Of a stretch of 64,000 nt of DNA, positions 19,182 through 26,832 are shown piece after piece. The translations under genes were made by a program, and so were the position numbers. The notes under the pieces are model-generated. The model was not told where the DNA came from and did not search any database. It worked only from the letters and a program-made list of their open reading frames with translations. Source of the stretch: Clostridioides sp. ES-S-0054-01 (GTDB lineage Bacteria > Bacillota > Clostridia > Peptostreptococcales > Peptostreptococcaceae); NCBI GenBank assembly GCA_021561035.1, contig CP067346.1:2883001-2947000 (forward strand), given 5' to 3'. The first letter of the stretch is position 1. Each line of letters begins with the position of its first letter.

Positions 19182-19276
19182 ATTTTAAGGCACTCCATTT
19201 TTGCTATTTCATATTTATAAACTTTTATTAAAATATTTTAATAATAAAACATATCGATTTATTATCTTTCTATTCA

Positions 19277-21688
19277 CTATTTCCCTAAAAGAGTATTTAG
19301 TTCATTAAAAGCACTTTCATTTCCATTTCCACCAACTCTAATAGGAGTTTCTATTTTCTTAGACTTAAGTACAGTTTTTTGACTTTCCTCTAACTTATTC
19401 CCAACTAGAACTACTGGTGAATCAGTTTTAGCCCCTAATGCTCCTACTGCTAGCCCATCTATCAAGTCTCCTTGACTCTTTGAACCATCTTTAACAACAA
19501 AAGCATATTTTAAATCTGAACTAGTATAGAATTTATCTATTATCTTAGCATTAGTTTCATTTCTATTACTTCCTGCAAGTCTTGTTGGATTTGAAAGCTT
19601 ACTTTCTAAATTTGATGATAAAGTAGCTGTACCACCAATTATATAAGACTTAGTTATTTTTGATGAATTTAAAAATTCATCAGCACCTTGTAACTCACTC
19701 TTTTCATTAGTAAGTATTATTGGCATATTATTATCAGCAGCTGCTGCACCAACACTTATTGCATCTGGAAGTCCATTTACACCATTTGCCACTGCAACTT
19801 GTGAAACAGATTTTATACTGTTTAGCTTTTGAGCTAGAGATATACTAGTCTTATATCTATCGCTACCTGAAATTCTTTCTACTGATATACCCATATTGCT
19901 AAGTTGAGTTTGTACATTCTTACTTAAAGAATCTTCTCCACCTATTAGATAAACTTTTTTAGTTCCTAATCTTTGTAACTCTGCCTTAGTTTTTGAATCT
20001 AAGTTATCTTTTCCTGTTAAAAGAATTGGAGAGTCGATTGCTGCTGTAAATGGAGTTGCTGTTAAAGCATCCACTATTACGTTTCCATTTACTAATACTG
20101 CATTTTGTGAAGAACTCCATCCTTTTTGACTAACTTTAACTGCTGTTTCATACCTATCTGCTCCAGTTAAAGATTCTCCTGAAGTAGCTTGTCCAGAAGA
20201 TGTTTTTGTTATAGCTTTTATAACAAAGTTACAAGGAGAAAATTCACTATATGTATTTATATCTTCAAATTTATTATTTTGAAGTATATAACTTTCACCT
20301 AAGTTTGCTTTAGCTTCATATAGATAGTATCCATCTATGTCAGTTTCATATGCTAAAGTTGATTTTTCTCTATTAGGATTTGCTGTGTTGTCTATAACTA
20401 CTACTATTGCCCCTTTACCTTTTGGTAAGCTGTAAGAATTAGTAGGTACATTTATGTATCCAGAATATGATACTGTTCCATTTGCAAGTTTTGTCATTGA
20501 GTTATTTTGAGGAACTCCATTTACTACTGGTGCATAATATACTTCATATTTTGCTCCTACAGAGTCTGTTTCAAACATAACAGAGTCAAGTTTTTCAGAG
20601 TCTCTGTTAAAATCAAACACATTTGCTGCTGTTACTTTATTTGACATTATCTTGCTAAGACCAGCATACTCAAGTTGATACATTTTTTTATCACTATCTG
20701 GTTTTGATACTGATTTCATTGCATAGTTATCTGTATCTTTTAAAAGAGTTTTGTCTTCATAAGAAATCCAGAAGAATCCTTTCATAGAATTGAACTCTCC
20801 CCAACTGCTTTTTACCAACCATGCTCCATTTGATTCTGGTTTTACATCAGATGCAAAATTATCTTTTGAATAATTATCATCCCATCCTACTATCGCTACA
20901 GAGTGATTCAAAGGCACACTTCTATCATTACAATTATATGCTGTTTCATCATCATTAAAATATCTTGAATAATGTGCATATCCAGATGTCACTGCACCAT
21001 ACTGCATTATAGCATTTTTTACAGTTTCCTTATCTTTATTAAGACGAACAACATCTGTTACATTAAATTGTGTAGATGCAGTATCCATATTTGAAGGTCT
21101 AGTTGCACCTTGCACCTCAGATTTAAGATTATATGGTATATCCTTTTCTAACTTAGGACCTGCCCATGCAGTCAGATATCCTATAGCTGTTACATTTGAA
21201 CTACCTGACATATCATCTACATTCCATCCATGTGTTCCACCAGTTGACCACCATCTAAAGTGCTCTTCTGAAAGGTCATATGTTCCATAGCCTTTTAGCT
21301 TTAGGTATGACTCTAAAGTTGACATACTAGAAAATGCCCAACATGTGTTAAGGTCTCCCTGATTTTTTGCTGGTGTAGTCAATCCTAAATTCATTGGATT
21401 GTATGATGCACTTGATTTGTATGATGATGGAAGAGTGCTTCTTCCCTTATTGTGAAGTATTGTACCTTCCATTTCATGCGGAACTGGTATTACTCCATTA
21501 TATTTGGCTGTGTCTCCATTTTTGACATCTTCTAGATATTGAAGATAACTTTCAGAGTACTCTGCAGTTTCTACTCCATTCAGAGTTTTATTGTTTTCTG
21601 CTGAGACAGGTATTGTTGACACTATTAAAAAACAAACTGTCAACAATGCCAGTAGCTTTGACAATTTTTTTGATTTATACTTTTTCAT
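19277..21688 (-). CDS. cwp84: Cwp84: S-layer processing cysteine protease
   Basis: 803 residues: signal peptide (about 1-30), propeptide, C1A papain-like domain (about 92-330), a linker region rich in beta segments (about 335-497) and three C-terminal CWB2 modules (about 500-803). The catalytic Cys lies at 116 (NTCWAFSS), His at 262 (NHSVAIVGWD) and Asn at 287 (ESNGAW), matching the triad described for Cwp84. It cleaves the SlpA precursor into its two subunits on the cell surface and degrades some host matrix proteins (established for Cwp84). The ATG at 21688 follows AAGGGGG. It diverges from the GtrA-like gene. Confidence 0.96.
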   Translation of the reverse strand: MKKYKSKKLSKLLALLTVCFLIVSTIPVSAENNKTLNGVETAEYSESYLQYLEDVKNGDTAKYNGVIPVPHEMEGTILHNKGRSTLPSSYKSSASYNPMNLGLTTPAKNQGDLNTCWAFSSMSTLESYLKLKGYGTYDLSEEHFRWWSTGGTHGWNVDDMSGSSNVTAIGYLTAWAGPKLEKDIPYNLKSEVQGATRPSNMDTASTQFNVTDVVRLNKDKETVKNAIMQYGAVTSGYAHYSRYFNDDETAYNCNDRSVPLNHSVAIVGWDDNYSKDNFASDVKPESNGAWLVKSSWGEFNSMKGFFWISYEDKTLLKDTDNYAMKSVSKPDSDKKMYQLEYAGLSKIMSNKVTAANVFDFNRDSEKLDSVMFETDSVGAKYEVYYAPVVNGVPQNNSMTKLANGTVSYSGYINVPTNSYSLPKGKGAIVVVIDNTANPNREKSTLAYETDIDGYYLYEAKANLGESYILQNNKFEDINTYSEFSPCNFVIKAITKTSSGQATSGESLTGADRYETAVKVSQKGWSSSQNAVLVNGNVIVDALTATPFTAAIDSPILLTGKDNLDSKTKAELQRLGTKKVYLIGGEDSLSKNVQTQLSNMGISVERISGSDRYKTSISLAQKLNSIKSVSQVAVANGVNGLPDAISVGAAAADNNMPIILTNEKSELQGADEFLNSSKITKSYIIGGTATLSSNLESKLSNPTRLAGSNRNETNAKIIDKFYTSSDLKYAFVVKDGSKSQGDLIDGLAVGALGAKTDSPVVLVGNKLEESQKTVLKSKKIETPIRVGGNGNESAFNELNTLLGK

Positions 21689-21919
21689 GTTTACCCCCTT
21701 ATATGTATTTAATTTTTATTATATCAGATTTCTAAATCAAGGTCATATTTTATTTTGATAAAATATGTATTATGAGTGCATATTAATTGTATAATGTTAT
21801 CATTTTATTTTTTATGATATTTTATATTCTGTCGATTTATTAATTAATTGATATGTTATACTAAAATATGTTAGAATCTTCAAGAGTAGTTATATTTGAT
21901 TAGTTTAGGAGGGTTATAT

Positions 21920-22327
21920 TTGATTTTTAAAAAACATAAAGAGACAATATTATATTTATTTTTTGGAGCATTTACTACCCTTGTAAATATAGTTTCTTAT
22001 TTATTTTTTACTAGAGTTATTTTATTTAATTTTATGATTGCAAATGCTTTGGCATGGATACTTGCTGTTTTATTTGCTTATGTTACTAATAAGTTTTTTG
22101 TGTTTGAAAGTAAAATAACCGAACTAAGGTTTTTATTTAAGGAATTTTTGTCTTTTGTTAGTTTTAGATTACTTTCTGGGATTATAGAAATGTTTATTAT
22201 GTATGTAATGATTGATTTACTTTTTGTAAATGATATTATAGTGAAAATATTTACTAATGTAGTTGTTATAGTTTTAAATTATTTATTTAGTAAGATGATA
22301 ATTTTTAGGAAACAAAAAACAGACTAA
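21920..22327 (+). CDS. GtrA-like family membrane protein
   Basis: 135 residues with four membrane helices, including LYLFFGAFTTLVNIVSYLF and a conserved central FAYVTNKFFVFESK, typical of the GtrA/DPMS family that helps move lipid-linked sugars or modify surface polymers. I start it at the TTG at 21920, six bases after AGGAGGG; an in-frame TTG at 21896 overlaps that site. It is the only plus-strand gene within the cell-wall locus, lying between cwp84 and cwp66. Its partner glycosyltransferase is not adjacent. Confidence 0.85.
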   Translation: MIFKKHKETILYLFFGAFTTLVNIVSYLFFTRVILFNFMIANALAWILAVLFAYVTNKFFVFESKITELRFLFKEFLSFVSFRLLSGIIEMFIMYVMIDLLFVNDIIVKIFTNVVVIVLNYLFSKMIIFRKQKTD

Positions 22328-22351
22328 TCAATTAAGATACAGTCTGTTTTT
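22316..22351. terminator. Bidirectional terminator between gtrA-like gene and cwp66
   Basis: AAAACAGACT / AGTCTGTTTT stem with a 15-base loop, flanked by A and T runs, overlapping the end of the plus-strand gene. It can terminate both the plus-strand gene and the converging cwp66. Confidence 0.85.
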
Positions 22352-22370
22352 ATTTTTTATATTAAACATT

Positions 22371-24503
22371 CTATTCTACTACCTTATCACTTACTCCCCA
22401 TCTAGTCACTTTATTAGTAGAATCATCTAATTCAACTAATTCTATATATTTTTCTTTTACATCATTTACATCTATCTTTACTCTATTTGTTGTAATTTCC
22501 TCCCAATCAGATATAGTGATTTTATCTCCAACATTCATTGATGCTGGCTTCTTTGATACTATTCTATAGTAAACTGTACATCCAGAATCAGAACCTGTTG
22601 CTGTTAGCTTAACATAATCTCCTTCAAACTCAGTCTCTGCCTTTAATCCTTTTGCAGTTTCTGACTTTAAATAAAAACCATCATCTATGTAGTCAGATTT
22701 TCCCCATCTAGATACTTTCTTAGTATCAGAATTTATTTCAACAGCTTCTATATAATCTCCGTTTTCTGCTTTGATAGTAAATGGTAAAACAGAAGATGGT
22801 ACAGCAGTCCAGTCATCTGTATCTATTCTATCCCCAATATATAACGCAGATGGTCTACTGCTTACTACTCTATAATAAATTTTGTAATTTGTATCTTCAG
22901 GTTTAGTGAATATTTTTACACTTACATAGCCAGCTCTTGCAGGTGATAAAGGCTCTGAAGTAGGATATATTCCACTTGCTCTTTTTTCGTCCTTATCTGT
23001 ATCATCAACTCTAGGTTTATTTCCACTTATTGCTGGTGCATTAATTCCACTTAGAGTGTCAATATTTCCTGAATTTTTTATTATAACACTAGTAGAATTA
23101 TTTGTAACCTTACTTATATCACCTTTATTTTCTATATCTACATCTTTGGCACTACTAGATATAGTTAAAACCCATATGTCTCCATCACTTTTATTCTCTA
23201 TTTTGCATCCATTTGAATCATAAACATCAACATCATTTATCTCTCCTTCATTGATAAATGTACCATTTTTTATATCCATTATTTTCACAGTTCCATCTAA
23301 TGTCCCTTTATTAGTCAATTCTCCATTTGGCATATCTACAGTTATTGTTTGTGTATACAATCCTTCAAGTTCTACATTTATAGCTTTTGTAGTTTCTATA
23401 CTAAATGAACTAGTAATCTTTTTATTATCATCAGGTTTAAATGTTATAACATCATTAGCATCTGCTTTTCTTAGAGCAACATCCAATTCATCTGCTGTCT
23501 TAACTCTATATATAGTTTCTTCTTGTAAATCAAGGATATCCTTCACAGCATCTTCGTTTCCATTCCCACCTACTTGTACAATATTATCAAAACTTTTAGT
23601 GTTTAATATATCATATTGGCTAGAGTCAAGTGTATTTCCTACTAATACAACTGGTGATCTATTTTTAGCTGCTAATACACCTACAGCTAGAGAATCTATT
23701 AAATCTCCCTGTTTTCTCATACCATCTTTAGTTATATACGCATTTTTTAAATCTGTATTTCTATAAAACTCTTCTACAACCTTTGCATTAGTTTCATTTC
23801 TATTATTTCCAGATAATCTTTTTACATTAGGTAAACTTTGTTCAATAGAACTGGATACAGAATATGTACCACCAATTATATAAGATTTCTTTATATTTTT
23901 ACTACTAATAAAGTTATTTGCAACTTTTATTCCATTATTAGGGTCTGAAAGTATAATTGGCATATTTTCTTGTGCAGCAGCAGAACCCACACTTACTGCA
24001 TCAGCTAGCCCTTTCTCTCCATTCACTACAACTATATCAGAAATACTCTTTTCTTTATCTAATCTTTCAGCTAATTTTAAAGATGTTTCATATCTACTAT
24101 TGCCTGAAATTCTCTCAAAAGTCATATTTTCTGATTTTAATTGTTTTTCAATATTAGTACTTAAAGTATTCATACCTCCAATTAAGTATACATTTTTTAC
24201 ACCTAGTCTTTTTAATTCTGCTTTAGTTCTACTATCCAATTTATCACTTTGAGTTAATAAAATAGGTGCATCTTTCAATTTAGCAAATGGAGTTGCAGAT
24301 AATGCATCAGCTATAGAATTATCATTTACTAGTATCGCATTAGTAGCCTCTTTCCACCCATTTTGGCTAATTTTTATTGCAGTTTCCCATCTACCAGAAC
24401 CTACTAGACTTTCTTTTGATGAAGCATCAGCTATATTAATAGACAATGCAAAGATAAAAAAAGTGGCTGTTAAAAGTGACATTATTCTCTTTGATATTTT
24501 CAT
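22371..24503 (-). CDS. cwp66: Cwp66: CWB2 cell-wall adhesin
   Basis: 710 residues: signal peptide (about 1-27), three N-terminal CWB2 modules (about 30-335), then an exposed region. The exposed part has a beta-rich domain (about 335-490; TADELDVALRKADANDVI, TITVDMPNGELTN) homologous to the C-terminal domain of Cwp5, a charged linker (about 495-515), and two roughly 95-residue repeats (515-610, 615-710). Each repeat contains VYYR-VS..P...GD.I...DW and ends in RWG.SD. Cwp66 has been described as an adhesin; its exposed half is known to vary strongly among strains. The ATG at 24503 follows AGGAGG. Only 32 bases separate it from the upstream deacetylase gene, so they are probably co-transcribed. 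Confidence 0.93.
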   Translation of the reverse strand: MKISKRIMSLLTATFFIFALSINIADASSKESLVGSGRWETAIKISQNGWKEATNAILVNDNSIADALSATPFAKLKDAPILLTQSDKLDSRTKAELKRLGVKNVYLIGGMNTLSTNIEKQLKSENMTFERISGNSRYETSLKLAERLDKEKSISDIVVVNGEKGLADAVSVGSAAAQENMPIILSDPNNGIKVANNFISSKNIKKSYIIGGTYSVSSSIEQSLPNVKRLSGNNRNETNAKVVEEFYRNTDLKNAYITKDGMRKQGDLIDSLAVGVLAAKNRSPVVLVGNTLDSSQYDILNTKSFDNIVQVGGNGNEDAVKDILDLQEETIYRVKTADELDVALRKADANDVITFKPDDNKKITSSFSIETTKAINVELEGLYTQTITVDMPNGELTNKGTLDGTVKIMDIKNGTFINEGEINDVDVYDSNGCKIENKSDGDIWVLTISSSAKDVDIENKGDISKVTNNSTSVIIKNSGNIDTLSGINAPAISGNKPRVDDTDKDEKRASGIYPTSEPLSPARAGYVSVKIFTKPEDTNYKIYYRVVSSRPSALYIGDRIDTDDWTAVPSSVLPFTIKAENGDYIEAVEINSDTKKVSRWGKSDYIDDGFYLKSETAKGLKAETEFEGDYVKLTATGSDSGCTVYYRIVSKKPASMNVGDKITISDWEEITTNRVKIDVNDVKEKYIELVELDDSTNKVTRWGVSDKVVE

Positions 24504-24535
24504 TAACTATATCCTCCTAATTTTTCTATTAATGT

Positions 24536-25243
24536 CTATGGAGCATGTACATATTGCATTTTCTTAGATTTTAACTCATCAAAATGCAGTTTTACAGAGT
24601 GATACCCAATTGCATAGCTGCCATTTTCAGGGTTCCACTTTTTATATGCATCCATAGCATTTAATAATTTCTCTTCTTGATTACTCAATACCTTCCATAC
24701 TCTAACATTTGGATTAACTTTTTTAAAATCATTATAATCGTATGGTTCTACATAAAACCTTAAATCTTTTATTTTTCCTTCTTTATATAATTCCAATGCT
24801 GCTTCACCCAATGCCCTATGGTCTTCATGTATTCCAAGGGCCTTATATGGTGTTACTGTCTTCACTTTAGCATTAGGATATTTTTCTAGGTATTTTAGTA
24901 TTATATCTCTTGCTTTTTCTTTGTTTAATTCTCCATCATGAGCCCTATTATCTTCTATATGTATATTATTTTCTTTAACTCCCAATGCTTTACAGCTATC
25001 TTTAAATTCCTCATCTCTCTTTTTTGAAAAATCACTTTCTGATAAAGAGTACTTATGCACGTCTTTAATATGATAAGAGCATGACCCTCCATCATCTAAT
25101 ACTTTTCTTATTATTGACTTACTACCATCAGTGCATAATATAACATGTGTATCACTTTTTTCTACATGTTCAATTATTGCACTACCCATACTTAATGTTT
25201 CATCATCTTGGTGTGGGGAAAAAAACAATGTTGCTTCTATCAC
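24536..25243 (-). CDS. PIG-L/LmbE family deacetylase
   Basis: A 235-residue protein with the zinc-binding FSPHQDDETL motif near the N-terminus and IHEDHRALGEAA in the middle, the two signatures of N-acetylglucosaminyl-type deacetylases. There is no signal peptide, so it should act in the cytoplasm, probably on an amino-sugar precursor; the substrate is unknown. Translation begins at GTG (25243) behind AGGAGG. It sits inside the S-layer cassette between cwp2 and cwp66. Confidence 0.9.
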   Translation of the reverse strand: MIEATLFFSPHQDDETLSMGSAIIEHVEKSDTHVILCTDGSKSIIRKVLDDGGSCSYHIKDVHKYSLSESDFSKKRDEEFKDSCKALGVKENNIHIEDNRAHDGELNKEKARDIILKYLEKYPNAKVKTVTPYKALGIHEDHRALGEAALELYKEGKIKDLRFYVEPYDYNDFKKVNPNVRVWKVLSNQEEKLLNAMDAYKKWNPENGSYAIGYHSVKLHFDELKSKKMQYVHAP

Positions 25244-25298
25244 TACTATATCCTCCTATCTGTCAAGAACACGTTATACTTTGATGTATATTATGTCG

Positions 25299-25340
25299 AT
25301 AGAAAAAGATTCCTATAAATAATAAGGAATCCTTTTCTAT
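25299..25340 (-). terminator. Terminator after cwp2
   Basis: AGAAAAGGATTCCT / AGGAATCTTTTTCT stem with a short AT loop, 12 bases beyond the cwp2 stop in the minus direction. Confidence 0.8.
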
Positions 25341-25351
25341 ATTGTTGATTA

Positions 25352-26419
25352 TTACCATCCTAGTATTTTGCCTATTTTTTGGACTACAGTCAATTCAATT
25401 CCATTACCTATTTGAGTTACTTCTGCACCAAGATTTAATTTTTTACTAAGGACATTCTTTTGTGAGTCTGTTATGTCAGTTTTAGCTAGAAGTATCGGAC
25501 CTTTACCTGCTGCTAGAGGTCCTGCTGCCAATGCATCTACTAGCATACCATTATTTCCATATCCATCTTTTGCTATATATAGTTTATCTAATTTGCCATA
25601 ATATGTTTCTATAACTTTAGCATTGGTATCGTGTCTTGTTTCTCCTTCAACTCTTTGAACTTTTCTATCTTTATCAACATCAGCAAGTTGATTTTCAATT
25701 TGGCTAGGTACATTGTCAGAACCACCAACTATGCCAATCTCTTTTCCATCCATCAATTTGATAGCTTCTGCTGAGAGATCATTCCAGCCATTTACTATTA
25801 TAGGAGCCTTAAGTTCAGCAGCTTTAGCAGCTATACTCATAGCATCAGCTTCACCTTTTGCACCTACTACAAATGCTTCTTTAAAAGAACTCATAGCTTT
25901 TGCTACTGCTACAGAAGTTGTATGTCTATCATCTCCAGCTATCCTTTGAACATTCTTAGTTATTGATTCTAATTGCTTTTTAGCTGTACTTGATACTGCT
26001 GACTCTCCACCTACTATATATATTTTAGCAGATGGATTTTTTTCAATTATATCTTTTATATAGTCTAAAGTTACTTTTGGTATTTCATTATCAGATGCTA
26101 ATAATATAGGTGCTTTTTTAGATTGAGCTAATGGTGTAGCTGCTAATCCATCAACTAGTTTATTTGAATTAACTATAACTACATTATCAGTGTATTCCGT
26201 TTGTTTTGCTATAGCTACTGCAGTTTCATATCTATCGTCTCCAGCTATCAATTTAACCTTTGAATTTCCTTCTAATTCACCTCTAACATCTTTTAAATCT
26301 TTTTCATTTTTAGTTATTATTTGTTCATTTACTTGTGTAGCTTCTTCAGCAAAAATTGGAGCTACTGATGTGCTTACCATTGCAGCTGCCATAATTAAAG
26401 AAAGACTTTTTTTATTCAT
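25352..26419 (-). CDS. cwp2: Cwp2-position protein reduced to signal peptide plus three CWB2 modules
   Basis: Only 355 residues: signal peptide (about 1-24), a short acidic linker (25-52) and three complete CWB2 modules (about 53-355; GDDRYETAVAIA, GDDRHTTSVAVA, GETRHDTNAKVI). The gene lies downstream of secA2, where cwp2 belongs. In the reference strain Cwp2 is about 620 residues with a roughly 300-residue N-terminal functional region ahead of its CWB2 modules; that region is absent here. The reading frame is intact with a normal ribosome site (GGGGG), so this is a real short allele rather than a frameshift. It could cap PSII sites but has no evident exposed domain. Confidence 0.88.
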   Translation of the reverse strand: MNKKSLSLIMAAAMVSTSVAPIFAEEATQVNEQIITKNEKDLKDVRGELEGNSKVKLIAGDDRYETAVAIAKQTEYTDNVVIVNSNKLVDGLAATPLAQSKKAPILLASDNEIPKVTLDYIKDIIEKNPSAKIYIVGGESAVSSTAKKQLESITKNVQRIAGDDRHTTSVAVAKAMSSFKEAFVVGAKGEADAMSIAAKAAELKAPIIVNGWNDLSAEAIKLMDGKEIGIVGGSDNVPSQIENQLADVDKDRKVQRVEGETRHDTNAKVIETYYGKLDKLYIAKDGYGNNGMLVDALAAGPLAAGKGPILLAKTDITDSQKNVLSKKLNLGAEVTQIGNGIELTVVQKIGKILGW

Positions 26420-26711
26420 ATATTTTCCCCCTAAAAAATTCAGTTATTTATCATTTTTTCCTTATTTACCAATTATAATATAATTTGCATATTATTTCAA
26501 CAAACTGTAGATATTGTAATATTTGGATATTTTATTAATAAAAGTTAACAATAACAATTTAAATCTATTATTGTATACTAAAAAGTAACAAAATTGTAAT
26601 TTTTTTTTTTTATCATAGAGATAACTCATGGACTTTTTATTATCTTTATAGTATAATATTAGATGGAAGAAAGAAATTTCAAGCATCTCTTTTTTCCGTA
26701 TTTCTCACACA

Positions 26712-26741
26712 GAAAAAGAGGCTGACGTTCAGCCTCTTTTT
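26712..26741. terminator. Hairpin with T-run in the secA2-cwp2 gap
   Basis: Stem GAAAAAGAGGCTGA / TCAGCCTCTTTTTC, symmetrical enough to work in both directions. It is almost the same hairpin as at 29317-29345, and in the minus direction each is followed at once by a TGTGAGAAA motif. It may be a second terminator or a leader element of cwp2. The rest of the 413-base gap (26420-26832) is AT-rich with possible -10 sequences (TATACT, TATAAT-like near 26640-26660) but no gene I can support. Confidence 0.7.
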
Positions 26742-26805
26742 CACTAATATAAACGTTTATTTATAAAACTATATTGCAAGATAAATTGTACTTTAATTTT
26801 AATAT

Positions 26806-26832
26806 AAAAAAGTGACCCAAAGGGTCACTTTT
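26806..26832 (-). terminator. secA2 terminator
   Basis: AAAAAAGTGACCC / GGGTCACTTTTTT perfect stem with a 3-base loop, immediately at the secA2 stop codon. Confidence 0.9.

Noticed and set aside
20790-20830. Apparent loss of the papain-type Asn in Cwp84 (VKSSWG instead of VKNSWG)
   Set aside because: The triad described for Cwp84 uses Asn287, which is present slightly upstream in ESNGAW, so the protease should be active.
25352-26419. cwp2 as a pseudogene
   Set aside because: The frame is complete with signal peptide, ribosome site, three intact CWB2 modules and terminator; only the functional region is missing.
26492-26686. 64-codon minus-strand frame upstream of cwp2
   Set aside because: No ribosome site, AT-driven composition, and it overlaps the likely promoter and leader of cwp2.
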